DNA of 64,000 nt from Anaerococcus lactolyticus ATCC 51172 (GCF_000156575.1 NZ_GG666044.1:1-64000), one strand, 5' to 3'. Shown: positions 8,657 through 17,695, counted from the first letter of the stretch. The notes: a model not told the origin generated them from the sequence alone. Numbers and translations are program-made.

Positions 8657-11044
8657 CTATCCACGTAATACTATGTTTTTCGCCTTTAATTCTTCAAGGA
8701 TACTAGCTTCTACTCCCTTGATATCTTCTTCTTTTAGGGTCCTATCAGCTTTTCTATACCAAACCCTGTAAGAAAGTGATTTTTGATCGCAAGCTATGCC
8801 CTTACCTGTATAGATGTCAAATAATTCTATCTTATAAAGGAGGTCGCCAGCCTTTGCCTTTATTATTTCTTCAATAAAAGCTGATTCTAAATCCCTATCT
8901 GCTACAAAAGAATAATCACGTTCTATAGCAGGGAATTTCGGAATTTGCTTGTATTTTTTATCGGTAATTCTAAATTCTGCAATCTTGCTTAAATTAATTT
9001 CTAAGATGATTGCTCCCTTGTTTATATTATACTCTTCACGAACTTCATAAGAAATCTCACCTATCACACCGATTTTTTCGCCAGCAAAATAGATATCTGC
9101 GCACCTGCCTGCGTGGAAGGCGTATAGATTTTCATTAGCCTTATAAGAAAAACCAGTAAAACCTGTATTTCTCATTGCTTCTGTGAAGAAATCCTTCATA
9201 TCATAGAAGGAATAATCGCCATAGAGTCCCATGGTTAGGGTGAGATTTTCTTTTGGAAGCTGGTCTGTTGTTTTCTCAAAAGTCCTGTCTAGTTCGAAAA
9301 ATCTCATGTCTTTTTGACCGTACTTGATATTTTTTGCTATAACATCAAGCATATTAGCAATTTGAGTTGTCCTCATTACAGAGAAATCTTCGCCAAGTGG
9401 ATTTATCAAACTGATATAGTCCCTAAGTTTCGAATCTTTAGCAATGCCAAGCCTGTCATATTCTCTTGGTGAGATGAAAGAGTAGGTGGCAAGTTCAGAG
9501 AATTTTTGGCCAACAAGTTTAGCCTTAAGATCATCTTTTAGAAGTCTTAATGGAGATCTTTCGCCCTTCTTAAGTGAAGATACAAGTGGCTTTGATTCGA
9601 TCTTACCCATACCGTAAAGCCTTACCACTTCTTCTATTAGGTCTGCTTCTATCCCTATGTCATTTCTAAAATATGGGGCCTTTACCTCAAGAGTATCTTC
9701 GTCTATATCCGTAACTTCAAATTCCAAAAGCTCTAGGTTTCTGATTGCTTCTTCCTTGGTAAAATCTACACCTGTTAGCATATTAAGTCTTGATATTCTA
9801 AGCTTAACGATAGGATTATTGGTTTCTTTTTGGCCCTCATCATAAGAGTTTCCTACAATTTCGCCAATCTTTAGATCTTCTATGAGTTTCATAACCCTTT
9901 TTGAAGCAACATCTGCCATTTCAATAGCAACACCCTTTTCAAATCTTGAGCTTGCTTCACTTCTTAGGTTTAATTTCTTAGAAGTATCTCTAATATTATC
10001 AGCATCAAAACTTGCAGCTTCTAGGAGGATATTTGTAGTTTCATCTGTTATTTCAGAATCAAAACCTCCCATTATACCTGCTATACCAATAGCTTCCTTG
10101 CCATCAGCTATAACTAGCATTGAAGGAGTAAGTTTTCTTTCTGTGTCATCAAGGGTCTTGATAACTTCGCCCTCTTTTGCATCTCTAACTATAATTTTTT
10201 TATCAGCTAGCTTGTCAAGATCATAGGCATGAAGTGGTTGACCAGTTTCAAGCATTACAAAATTTGTTATATCTACTATATTATTTATAGGTCTAATTCC
10301 TGCAAGCATTAGGCAATTTTGTAGCCATTGAGGAGATTTACCAATTTTTACATTTTTTACAACCCTAGCTGTGTATCTTAGACAAGAATCACTTTCTATA
10401 CTAATTCCATTTGCATAGGCTTTTATATCTTCGCCGTTATCCTTATAAGCTAGGCTAGGATAGGTGATTTTTTCGCCAAAACTTGCTGCTGTTTCTCTTG
10501 CCATACCCATGATAGATAGACAGTCAGACCTGTTTGGAGTAATTTCGTATTCTATAACAGGCGTATTTGAAAAAAGAACTTCAGAAGCTGGTGTACCTGG
10601 TTTGAATTCTCCAGCTAGGACAATTACTCCTTCTCTTAATTCTTTAGGAATTACAGAATCATCATAACCAAGCTCAGAGTAAGCAGTGAGCATACCTTGA
10701 GATATAATACCAAAAAAGTCGTGGTCTTCGATTACCATCCCATTATCTAGCTTGGTGCCAGATGTGATTACTGGTAGGTAATCTCCCTCTTTGGTATTTT
10801 TTGCATTAGTTATTATTGTAATTGGTGCATCTTTTCCCACGTCAATTGTTAAAACCCTTAGCCTATCAGCATCTGGGTGGTCTTTTTGTTCTAGGACATG
10901 GCCTACAACTATGCCCTCTAAGCCGGAAGTATGAATTTCAACTTCTTCTACGTGAGATCCAGTTTCAGAAAGCCTATCTGTGATAGTTTTTAAATCTTTA
11001 TCTATATCTATATATTCTTTTTGCCAAATTAAAGGTACTAACAT
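8657..11044 (-). CDS. pheT: Phenylalanyl-tRNA synthetase beta subunit
   Basis: Beta chain of the alpha2-beta2 phenylalanyl-tRNA synthetase, 795 residues, which is normal. An EMAP/OB-type tRNA-binding domain lies at about residues 40-150 (GIVVGHVLEQKDHPDADRL). It is followed by the B3/B4 editing domain, B5, a catalytic-like core, and a C-terminal ferredoxin-fold anticodon-binding domain (FPAIERDYSFV to the end). A strong AGGAGG precedes the ATG, and only 8 bases separate it from pheS. Confidence 0.97.
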   Translation of the reverse strand: MLVPLIWQKEYIDIDKDLKTITDRLSETGSHVEEVEIHTSGLEGIVVGHVLEQKDHPDADRLRVLTIDVGKDAPITIITNAKNTKEGDYLPVITSGTKLDNGMVIEDHDFFGIISQGMLTAYSELGYDDSVIPKELREGVIVLAGEFKPGTPASEVLFSNTPVIEYEITPNRSDCLSIMGMARETAASFGEKITYPSLAYKDNGEDIKAYANGISIESDSCLRYTARVVKNVKIGKSPQWLQNCLMLAGIRPINNIVDITNFVMLETGQPLHAYDLDKLADKKIIVRDAKEGEVIKTLDDTERKLTPSMLVIADGKEAIGIAGIMGGFDSEITDETTNILLEAASFDADNIRDTSKKLNLRSEASSRFEKGVAIEMADVASKRVMKLIEDLKIGEIVGNSYDEGQKETNNPIVKLRISRLNMLTGVDFTKEEAIRNLELLEFEVTDIDEDTLEVKAPYFRNDIGIEADLIEEVVRLYGMGKIESKPLVSSLKKGERSPLRLLKDDLKAKLVGQKFSELATYSFISPREYDRLGIAKDSKLRDYISLINPLGEDFSVMRTTQIANMLDVIAKNIKYGQKDMRFFELDRTFEKTTDQLPKENLTLTMGLYGDYSFYDMKDFFTEAMRNTGFTGFSYKANENLYAFHAGRCADIYFAGEKIGVIGEISYEVREEYNINKGAIILEINLSKIAEFRITDKKYKQIPKFPAIERDYSFVADRDLESAFIEEIIKAKAGDLLYKIELFDIYTGKGIACDQKSLSYRVWYRKADRTLKEEDIKGVEASILEELKAKNIVLRG

Positions 11045-11052
11045 ACTTCCTC

Positions 11053-12075
11053 CTAAAACTGTTCTATAAATCTCTTGTCATTATCGTAAAGTAGTCTGAT
11101 GTCATCAAGGCCATATTTAACCATAGCAATCCTGTCAACTCCAAGACCAAAGGCAAAACCTGTGTACTTTTCGCTATCAATTCCACAAGCTTCAAGGACA
11201 TTAGGATGAACCATACCACCACCTAATAATTCCATAGACCAGCCAGTATTACCACAAGCTGGGCAACCTTCTCCCATACATACTGGGCAAGTTACATCCA
11301 CTTCTAGGGATGGCTCGGTAAATGGGAAGTGGTGAGGTCTATATCTTAAGCTCATCTTATCGCCAAACATTTCTTTAATAAAGGTCTCAAGGGTAGCTTT
11401 TAGATTTGCAATTGACACATTTTCATCCACAACTAAGCACTCTAATTGGTGGAACATTGGTGAATGGGTTGAGTCAACTTCATCATTTCTAAAAACTCTT
11501 CCGGCAGATACCATCTTAATTGGAAGTTTGCCTTCATTCATCACCCTAATTTGCATACTAGAAGTGTGAGGTCTTAATAAAACTTCATCGTTGATATAGA
11601 AAGTGTCAGATGTAGACCTAGCTGGGTGGTTTTTGGGACTGTTTAGGTCATCAAAAACATATTTAACTGTGTCAACTTCTGGGCCTGCAACAACGTCAAA
11701 GCCCATATTTTGGAAAATTGTTTCAAGCTCTTCCATAGTTTGGTTGATAACAGCAAGATGACCTGAATCATACTTGTCAAAATGAGCTGTCACATCTATT
11801 TTTTCTTCTTTTATCTTTTCTTTTAGAAGTTCTTTTTTAATATTTTCGTTTTTATCTGCAAGAAGGCTTTCGATTTCCTTGCTAGTTTGGTTTATTAGTT
11901 TTCCTGCGCTAGGTTTTTCTTCATTAGGTAAGTTAGCTATTGACTTTTTAAGGTCGGTTATAGTTCCCTTTTTACCTAAAAATTTTATCCTAAGATCTTC
12001 TAGGACCTCTAAGCTATTTGCTTTTTCGATTTCACTCTTAGCTGTTTCTAGGGCCAGTTTTAAATTCTCTTCCAT
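11053..12075 (-). CDS. pheS: Phenylalanyl-tRNA synthetase alpha subunit
   Basis: Catalytic alpha subunit of PheRS, 340 residues. An N-terminal coiled-coil tRNA-binding arm (about 1-90) precedes the class II core with RPHTSSMQIR, MFHQLECLVVDE (motif 2) and GLGVDRIAMVKYG (motif 3). It begins with GGAGG about six bases before ATG. It is the first gene behind a T-box leader, so transcription should rise when tRNA-Phe is uncharged. Confidence 0.97.
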   Translation of the reverse strand: MEENLKLALETAKSEIEKANSLEVLEDLRIKFLGKKGTITDLKKSIANLPNEEKPSAGKLINQTSKEIESLLADKNENIKKELLKEKIKEEKIDVTAHFDKYDSGHLAVINQTMEELETIFQNMGFDVVAGPEVDTVKYVFDDLNSPKNHPARSTSDTFYINDEVLLRPHTSSMQIRVMNEGKLPIKMVSAGRVFRNDEVDSTHSPMFHQLECLVVDENVSIANLKATLETFIKEMFGDKMSLRYRPHHFPFTEPSLEVDVTCPVCMGEGCPACGNTGWSMELLGGGMVHPNVLEACGIDSEKYTGFAFGLGVDRIAMVKYGLDDIRLLYDNDKRFIEQF

Positions 12076-12088
12076 TTTTCCTCCAAAT

Positions 12089-12290
12089 AAAAAAATCCGT
12101 CCTCTACAAAGGACAGATATAGCTCTGCGGTACCACCTTAATTGATTTATAAATAAATCCGCTCATTACTTTAACGAAAAGTTTACGTATCGACTACTTA
12201 ATTCATCTCAAAGTTCATCGGTGAATAACCCTAATCGTGACTTAAAAGGCTCTCAACATCCCTTTCTTGCTGTATAAGAATAATTAAAGT
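12089..12290 (-). promoter_or_regulatory. T-box leader upstream of pheST
   Basis: The minus strand carries the T-box signature AAGGTGGTACCGC (12128-12140), which pairs with the tRNA acceptor end in the antiterminator. It is followed by a terminator at 12091-12119. Upstream are the conserved AATGAGCGG-type segment and a structured region able to form Stem I. T-box RNAs bind uncharged tRNA, and by gene context the ligand is tRNA-Phe. I could not assign the specifier codon unambiguously by eye and saw no good consensus promoter. Confidence 0.9.
12091..12119 (-). terminator. T-box terminator hairpin
   Basis: On the minus strand ATCTGTCCT and AGGACGGAT form a stem closed by a six-base loop and followed by a run of T. 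It overlaps the 3' side of the T-box element, as expected for terminator/antiterminator switching. Confidence 0.85.
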
Positions 12291-12302
12291 CTTTCCGAAT
12301 CA

Positions 12303-13022
12303 TCACATAAGTCTATTCATAATTATGCTCGCAGCTATGGCTGCATTTAAAGATTCGATTTCGCCTTCCATAGGAATTTTTATAAATTCATCAGTGATTT
12401 CTCTCATTTCCTGACTAAGGCCATTTGCCTCATTTCCTATAGCGATAATTATTTTAGAATCTTTCTTATAATTTCTAATATCTAGCCCATCCATATCAGC
12501 TGATAGGATTCTGTAGCAAGATTTTAGCTTTTTTATATCATCATAGGTCTTATTTAAAATATTTAGCCTAAAGATTGATCCCATAGATGCCCTGAGAGTT
12601 TTCTCATTGTAGACATCGGCTGTCCCTGGCATTAAAATCACATCTTTGAAACCAAAAGCTTCTGCTGAGCGAATCATAGTGCCAAGATTTCCTGGATCAT
12701 TTGTTCCATCCAAGAGCAAAATCTTAGATGATGAAATTTCCACAGGATCTTTCTTCTTTATGACAGCCCCAATCCCGTCAGGACTTGTCATTGATGATAT
12801 TTTGGTAAAAAGGCTTTCGCAAAAGATTAAAGTCTTATGACTTGTTTCATAACTAACGCCTTCTTTTAAAAAAATAAAATCCACCTTAGCAGATGAAGCT
12901 ATTGCCTCATCTACTAATTTTTTAGATTCTATAATAAATGAATTTTCTTTATCTCGATACTTTTTCATTTTAAGCTTGTTTAAGAACTTAAAATTTTGAT
13001 TTGATACCGATTCTATTATCAT
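12303..13022 (-). CDS. TrmH/SpoU-family RNA 2'-O-methyltransferase
   Basis: SPOUT methyltransferase of 239 residues using S-adenosylmethionine to 2'-O-methylate rRNA or tRNA. An N-terminal substrate-binding domain (FKFLNKLKMKKYRD) precedes the three SpoU motifs: motif 1 with DPGNLGTMIRSAEAFG, motif 2 with IAIGNEANGLS, and motif 3 with IPMEGEIESLNAAIA. Firmicute genomes often place such a gene between rplT and pheS. The exact target nucleotide is not predictable. It overlaps the end of rplT, so it belongs to the infC operon. Confidence 0.92.
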   Translation of the reverse strand: MIIESVSNQNFKFLNKLKMKKYRDKENSFIIESKKLVDEAIASSAKVDFIFLKEGVSYETSHKTLIFCESLFTKISSMTSPDGIGAVIKKKDPVEISSSKILLLDGTNDPGNLGTMIRSAEAFGFKDVILMPGTADVYNEKTLRASMGSIFRLNILNKTYDDIKKLKSCYRILSADMDGLDIRNYKKDSKIIIAIGNEANGLSQEMREITDEFIKIPMEGEIESLNAAIAASIIMNRLM

Positions 13023-13375
13023 TAAGCTTCTTTTTTAGCTGCTTCTACTAATTTTGCAAATTCTTCTGGGCTATTTACTGCAAGTTCAGCTAACATCTTT
13101 CTATTGATATCGATGTTTGCTTTTTTAAGACCACCCATAAGTTTTGAGTAGCTTGTACCATTAAGTCTTGCTGCTGCATTGATTCTTGCAATCCAAAGTT
13201 TTCTAAAGTCTCTTTTTCTATGTTTTCTACCAATATAAGCATAAGATAGAGATTTCATTACAGCTTGGTTAGCTGTTCTAAATAGAAGGCTTTTGGAACC
13301 GTAATAACCCTTTGCTTGTTTTAATACTTTTTTATGTCTTTTTTTTGCGTTAACTGCTCTTTTAATTCTTGCCAT
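13022..13375 (-). CDS. rplT: 50S ribosomal protein L20
   Basis: 117-residue L20 binding 23S rRNA, essential early in 50S assembly and, in B. subtilis-type operons, the autogenous repressor of infC-rpmI-rplT. It has the typical basic N-terminus ([16 protein letters not shown]) and the conserved [14 protein letters not shown] and MAELAV segments. A clear AGGAGG precedes ATG. Confidence 0.98.
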   Translation of the reverse strand: MARIKRAVNAKKRHKKVLKQAKGYYGSKSLLFRTANQAVMKSLSYAYIGRKHRKRDFRKLWIARINAAARLNGTSYSKLMGGLKKANIDINRKMLAELAVNSPEEFAKLVEAAKKEA

Positions 13376-13385
13376 CTATATCCTC

Positions 13386-13586
13386 CTATGCACCAATTAG
13401 TTTCTTAACGTTTTTGTATACAGTTTGTGAAACTTCTGCTGGTTTTCTTAATCTTCTTTTTCTGTTTGGTGATTTTTTAGCTGTTAAGTGTCCCTTGTAA
13501 GCTTTTCTTCTCATGATTTTGCCAGAGCCTGTTACTTTGAATCTCTTAGCAGCTGCTCTTTTAGTTTTAATCTTATTTTTTGCCAT
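13386..13586 (-). CDS. rpmI: 50S ribosomal protein L35
   Basis: 66-residue basic protein of the large subunit with the standard [16 protein letters not shown] start and a typical [18 protein letters not shown] end. The open frame extends to 13607, but AGGAG lies immediately upstream of the ATG at 13586 and family length fits that start. Confidence 0.97.
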   Translation of the reverse strand: MAKNKIKTKRAAAKRFKVTGSGKIMRRKAYKGHLTAKKSPNRKRRLRKPAEVSQTVYKNVKKLIGA

Positions 13587-13587
13587 C

Positions 13588-14106
13588 TTATTCTCCTTTT
13601 TCATCATTTGGTTCTAGAAACATAACAAGAGATCTGCCTTCCATCTTAGGCTTTTTTTCAATCTTGCCACAGCCATCTAGCATACCGTTGAACTTATCCA
13701 TCAATTCGTAGCCAGGTTCTTTTCTACCAAGTTCCCTACCACGGAATCTTATAGATACTTTGACTTTATCCCCGTTGTTTAAGAATTTTTTAGTTTGATT
13801 TGCCTTGGTTTGTAAGTCATTATCTTCGATATTTAAAGAAAATCTTGTCTCTTTTAATTGAGCATTCTTTTGTTTTTTCTTATTCTCTTTTTCCTTTTTC
13901 TCTTGATCATATTTGAACTTACCATAGTCCATTATCCTTGTTACAGGTGGTTTTGCGTTTGGACTCATAAGTACCAGGTCAAGATTTCTATCATCAGCCA
14001 TATCTTGGGCTTCTTTTAGAGAAGTGATACCAACTTGGTTACCTTGCTCATCTATTAGTCTTACCTGACTAGCTCTAATTTCATCGTTGATTCTTAAATC
14101 TTTTAT
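13588..14106 (-). CDS. infC: Translation initiation factor IF-3, probable AUA start
   Basis: IF-3 binds the 30S subunit and enforces correct start-codon selection. The N-domain begins [17 protein letters not shown] basic linker ([14 protein letters not shown]) and the C-domain ([19 protein letters not shown]) follow. No ATG or GTG precedes the conserved N-terminus except a GTG at 14145, which lies inside the attenuator hairpin. GGAGG at 14114-14118 is seven bases from an ATA codon at 14106, giving a protein of 172 residues. Rare AUU/AUA initiation is a known IF-3 autoregulatory feature, so this start is favoured. Confidence 0.93.
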   Translation of the reverse strand: MKDLRINDEIRASQVRLIDEQGNQVGITSLKEAQDMADDRNLDLVLMSPNAKPPVTRIMDYGKFKYDQEKKEKENKKKQKNAQLKETRFSLNIEDNDLQTKANQTKKFLNNGDKVKVSIRFRGRELGRKEPGYELMDKFNGMLDGCGKIEKKPKMEGRSLVMFLEPNDEKGE

Positions 14107-14130
14107 AGTTATACCTCCAATGTATTGTAT

Positions 14131-14222
14131 AAAAAAAGCGGGCACAAAGTACCCACAAATAATCTATCAAAATAAATCTTATTAACCTAAAAGCTTATGC
14201 CGGTAGGTGAGTTTGGGTACTT
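14131..14222 (-). promoter_or_regulatory. L20-type attenuator leader of infC-rpmI-rplT
   Basis: On the minus strand GTGGGTAC and GTGCCCGC (14138-14156) form an eight-pair hairpin followed by seven T residues. A 9-base segment AAGTACCCA upstream (14214-14222) is exactly complementary to the 5' arm and could pair with it instead. This alternative pairing is the layout of L20-controlled infC leaders, where L20 stabilises a structure favouring termination. Confidence 0.75.
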
Positions 14223-14242
14223 CTTTGTTGTTTACATGTATG

Positions 14243-14271
14243 ATAATACTAGTTTATCCTAATTTTGTCAA
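14243..14271 (-). promoter_or_regulatory. Promoter of infC operon
   Basis: The minus strand has a perfect TTGACA (14266-14271), 17-base spacer and TATTAT (14243-14248). It is about 100 bases upstream of the attenuator hairpin and is an excellent sigma-A match. Confidence 0.8.
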
Positions 14272-14309
14272 ATTATTTAAGCTATTTTTTTACCTGATAC
14301 AAAATCCAA

Positions 14310-15164
14310 TTAATCTAGGATAAAAAATCCAACGCCAACTAGACCAGGTCCAGTATTTGCTCCTAGAGTTGGTGATATTTGTCCTTCCCTATAGATTTGA
14401 GCATTTTCTATAATATCTTTTAAGCTTTCCTTTAATTTTTCATGGCCTTCTTTGTAATCGCCCTCAGATATGAAAAAGTAATAGTCTTTTACTCCTTCAA
14501 GTTTTTTTCTTATTATCTTTTCTAATTGACTTAGGGTTTTCTTTTCTCCTCTGACGATTTTTTCTATAGCAAATCCACCTTCTGGTGGGACTGTTTTAAT
14601 AATTGGCTTTACAGACAAAGCATCGCCAATCTTGCCAAAAGTTTTTGGTACCCTGCCACCTTCTACTATGTATTTGAAAGTAGCAATTGTAAAAAATACC
14701 TTGGAATCTTCTATTTTTTCTTCGAGTTTTTTTGTTATCTCCTCAAAAGCAAAACCGTCATCTATTAATTTTTTAGCATAGGTTGCAAAAAATCCTTGGG
14801 CCAAGGTGAGATTTCCTGTATTGAAGGCATAAACTTCAATCCCTTCAACTTCTGCAAGCTTGCAAGCATTATAGGTGCCAGAAAATTTACTTCCTATATT
14901 TATACAAATCACCCTATCATAACCATCATCTCTAATTTTTTCCAAAAGCTCATTGATGTCTCCTGGAGAAGGCATAGATGTCTTTGGTAATTTGTTATTA
15001 GTTTTTATCCATTCATAAAAATCTTCAGGACTTATGTCAATCCTATCTTTGAGGAACTTACCATCTAAGTTTACATATAGGGGCAAATAATAAAAACCCT
15101 CTTTGCCTATGTAGTCAAGACTTAAATCGCTTCCTGAATCTACTAATATAGCTATCTTTTCCAT
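14310..15164 (-). CDS. DegV family fatty-acid-binding protein
   Basis: 284-residue EDD-fold protein. DegV/FakB proteins hold a fatty acid for phosphorylation by FakA. The N-terminal domain shows AILVDSGSDLS and KTSMPSPGDI. The GSKFSGTYNA loop is typical of the ligand-binding region, and RVPKTFGKIGDALSVKP is in the middle. It overlaps the 3' end of the DUF1836 gene by 13 bases, so the two form an operon. No fakA is present in the window. Confidence 0.92.
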   Translation of the reverse strand: MEKIAILVDSGSDLSLDYIGKEGFYYLPLYVNLDGKFLKDRIDISPEDFYEWIKTNNKLPKTSMPSPGDINELLEKIRDDGYDRVICINIGSKFSGTYNACKLAEVEGIEVYAFNTGNLTLAQGFFATYAKKLIDDGFAFEEITKKLEEKIEDSKVFFTIATFKYIVEGGRVPKTFGKIGDALSVKPIIKTVPPEGGFAIEKIVRGEKKTLSQLEKIIRKKLEGVKDYYFFISEGDYKEGHEKLKESLKDIIENAQIYREGQISPTLGANTGPGLVGVGFFILD

Positions 15165-15676
15165 AACATCTCCTTGTGATCATCTATCACTAATTGGGTA
15201 TATAATTTTGTAAATAAGGATATTGATAAATAAGAAAGAACCTTATCATGGTGGTCAGAAAAATTGTAAGATATATTTATATTTAAGTTTTCATCACTTG
15301 TTAAAATATCTTTTCTGGCTTGGTTAAATATCCTTTCGAAATTTTCGTAAACGTCTTGTAGACCAAAAGTTGACATTTCTATATCAATCCCCTTGGCCAC
15401 ATCTTCTATAGTAATCACCTGCTTAAAAATAGATATTACTATTAGCTGGGCTATGGCTGGTCTAAAATACTTTTTATTCTTAGGTTTCTCTATGTAGCCC
15501 AGTTTGACATAATTATTTACCATAGAAGGGCTGATCACATTCTCATCTACAACATAAAGTGGTTTTAAAACATCTTTAAGATAGGTTAGTAACTCTTCCT
15601 TATAAATGCCTTCGTCAGGTAGCTTATCCCAGCTTGGTAAGCTTATATTTTCTAATTCATTAATTTTTCTTATCAT
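15152..15676 (-). CDS. DUF1836 domain protein
   Basis: 174-residue protein resembling the DUF1836 family (YVVDENVISPSMVNNYVKLGYIEKPKNKKYF region, residues 40-75). It has a helix-turn-helix/MerR-like look, with a SPSMVNNYVK-LGYI recognition-helix style segment. A regulatory role is plausible but not shown. It precedes degV in a two-gene operon. A TATAAT lies a few bases before a weak GGAAGA ribosome binding site. Confidence 0.75.
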   Translation of the reverse strand: MIRKINELENISLPSWDKLPDEGIYKEELLTYLKDVLKPLYVVDENVISPSMVNNYVKLGYIEKPKNKKYFRPAIAQLIVISIFKQVITIEDVAKGIDIEMSTFGLQDVYENFERIFNQARKDILTSDENLNINISYNFSDHHDKVLSYLSISLFTKLYTQLVIDDHKEMLWKR

Positions 15677-15716
15677 ATTCTTCCATATTATACCTTATCT
15701 AGTTAATAATACTAGA

Positions 15717-16463
15717 TTAGTCATCACTATTTAATTCTATTTCAAGAGTCTCATTCGCCTTATCTATAGCCCTTATATCTGTGGCTTTCGACTTGTAATA
15801 ATTTTTAAATTCCAGACTCTTTTCTTCCCTAGATCCAATCCTTGTAGGAAAGAAAATTTGACTATTGGCCACGTCTAAAATTTCTTCTAAGTAGGAAAGA
15901 GATTCTTTTGTCAAATCTGTTATCGGCAAGAAGATTATATCTGGATTTTCGATTTCTACCTCATCAAGCAAGTCTAGGTACCTATCACCATATATTTTAT
16001 TAAAATCCATTGACCCACCATAAAAAATTAAAAGTGAGTCGATTTCTATAAAAAATCCTAGCCTATCTCCATCTACAGAAAAAGTTCTTACTAGAAAATC
16101 ATCAATCCCAAAATTAAGCCTTAAAAAATCATTTTCTCCCAAAAGATAAACATTCTCCTTCTTATAAAGATTTTTCAAATCTTTCATGCCGAGCTCATCC
16201 TTATTAAGATAGATAATATTATCTTGGTAGGCTAGGTTACTTACATTTTTATTTAAAATATAAGCTATAGACTTTAACTTGCTCAAATTTAAAATCTCTT
16301 CTGTATAAGAATTCCCTCCCTTATCCGTCGCAAAAAATATGATGTGTTTTGATTCCGGAATCTCAAGAAGTCCCTTAGCATAATCAAAAACCAAAAAATA
16401 ATCCCCGTAAGAAAGGCTATAGCAGGAATCATAAATATAATTTACAAATACTTTCTCACTCAT
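15717..16463 (-). CDS. Metallo-beta-lactamase-like protein lacking metal ligands
   Basis: This roughly 248-residue protein has the strand pattern of small MBL-fold hydrolases (CYSLSYGDYFLVFDYAKG, then LLIFYGGSMDF, then PDIIFLPITD). The HxHxDH metal-binding motif is absent: the corresponding region reads FFATDKGGNSYTEEI. Thus it may be a non-catalytic relative or use another chemistry. The ATG at 16463 has AGGAG at good spacing; an in-frame GTG lies two codons upstream. It is divergent from ybaK. Confidence 0.6.
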   Translation of the reverse strand: MSEKVFVNYIYDSCYSLSYGDYFLVFDYAKGLLEIPESKHIIFFATDKGGNSYTEEILNLSKLKSIAYILNKNVSNLAYQDNIIYLNKDELGMKDLKNLYKKENVYLLGENDFLRLNFGIDDFLVRTFSVDGDRLGFFIEIDSLLIFYGGSMDFNKIYGDRYLDLLDEVEIENPDIIFLPITDLTKESLSYLEEILDVANSQIFFPTRIGSREEKSLEFKNYYKSKATDIRAIDKANETLEIELNSDD

Positions 16464-16493
16464 CGTCACTCCTTATAATTTAATATACCCAAT

Positions 16494-16521
16494 ATTACAT
16501 TTTTTATTATTGCCGTATAAT
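16494..16521 (+). promoter_or_regulatory. Candidate promoter of ybaK operon
   Basis: ATTACA (16494-16499), a 16-base spacer and a perfect TATAAT (16516-16521) lie 17 bases before the ybaK start codon. The -35 box is only a moderate match. Confidence 0.5.
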
Positions 16522-16538
16522 CTTTTTGAGGTGATTTT

Positions 16539-17018
16539 ATGAAAAAAGAAATTAAAACAAATGCAATGAGATTTCTCGATACTTTAAATATAGAATATGA
16601 ACACGTAGATTATGGTTTAGACCACGAATTTGTCTCTGCTGTAGACTTAGCTAATGAAGGACACACTGACATCCATACAATTTTTAAGACCCTTGCTACT
16701 GAATCCAAGGATGGCGATGTTTATATCCTTGTTATAAATGGTGAAGATGAAATAGATTTTAAAAAAGCAGCCAAGGCTATTGGAGTGAAGAGCCTTTCAA
16801 TGCTAGCCTTAAAGGATCTTAGAAAAACTGTTGGCTACGAAAGAGGAGCCACAACTCCCCTTGCTCTAAAAAAAGATTTTCCAGTTTTCATCGACGAAAA
16901 AGCCAAAGATATGGATTATATCAAGGTATCTGCTGGCAAGGTTGGTCATAGCTTAAAGATTAAACCAGCCGACTTACAAAAAGCCACCAAGGCAACCTTT
17001 GCTGATCTGATAAAATGA
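16539..17018 (+). CDS. ybaK: Cys-tRNA(Pro) deacylase YbaK
   Basis: 159-residue trans-editing enzyme of the YbaK/EbsC family that hydrolyses Cys-tRNA-Pro formed by mischarging. Seen motifs include EYEHVDYG, the conserved IFKTLATE lysine region (the key lysine of the family), and SAGKVGHSLKIKP at the C-terminus. It overlaps the following gene as ATGA, implying translational coupling. Confidence 0.93.
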   Translation: MKKEIKTNAMRFLDTLNIEYEHVDYGLDHEFVSAVDLANEGHTDIHTIFKTLATESKDGDVYILVINGEDEIDFKKAAKAIGVKSLSMLALKDLRKTVGYERGATTPLALKKDFPVFIDEKAKDMDYIKVSAGKVGHSLKIKPADLQKATKATFADLIK

Positions 17019-17695
17019 TTTTAACCAAGTTTGAAAAAGGCAAGAAAACTTCTTTTGAAATAAGCGATGGATATGATTTTAAAAAAATTTCTGAAAGCGA
17101 AAGTCAAATTGAGGATGTTTTTTCATTGAGCCTAACAAATGATGTTGATGATGAAAAGTTACGACTTTTAGTAATTCTCTCGCCAATTTTTATAGCAGCC
17201 TTTGACAATGGTTCCTATGAATTAGAGTTTCTTAAAAAAACCATAGAAAATTCAGCATATCCCTATGGGCTTTATCCAAATTTTTTCGAAAATTTTGATA
17301 AAATTCAATATTTGAAAGCCTATGAGGATTCAAATAAACAAATAGTTACTGAAGATATAAGACTTAGAGAAGATAACACCATTGATTTTTATTTTAATCC
17401 TATAAAGGATTCCTACCTTAAATCCCTAGTAGTTATGGTCGATTCTTTGATTGAAGATGATAAAAATAGGAAAACTCTTCTGAAATTTTTTGCAAAAATG
17501 CGCAATGACATAGTTATAAATGGCAGGAGGTCAATTTTAGCAAACGGCATCCAAGCCTTTTACCTCAATAAATATGTGGTTGTCTGGGCTCTAGAACTTT
17601 TTGATTTTATAAAAGAAAATAAGACTGACACGAGTAAATTTTTAGAACCTATTTATGATTTAACTAATAATTTAAAGACCCCAAGACTTGCCTAA
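17015..17695 (+). CDS. Uncharacterised protein coupled to ybaK
   Basis: A 226-residue acidic, probably soluble protein that I do not recognise. It has no signal peptide or transmembrane segment. The C-terminal third contains INGRRSILANGIQAFYLNKY followed by a helical stretch. The start overlaps the ybaK stop (ATGA). A strong terminator follows within 10 bases of its stop. The coupling suggests co-expression with the editing enzyme; function is unknown. Confidence 0.7.
   Translation: MILTKFEKGKKTSFEISDGYDFKKISESESQIEDVFSLSLTNDVDDEKLRLLVILSPIFIAAFDNGSYELEFLKKTIENSAYPYGLYPNFFENFDKIQYLKAYEDSNKQIVTEDIRLREDNTIDFYFNPIKDSYLKSLVVMVDSLIEDDKNRKTLLKFFAKMRNDIVINGRRSILANGIQAFYLNKYVVVWALELFDFIKENKTDTSKFLEPIYDLTNNLKTPRLA

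Noticed and set aside
14107-14145. GTG start for infC
   Set aside because: It lies inside the attenuator hairpin, has no ribosome binding site and adds residues absent from IF-3 proteins.
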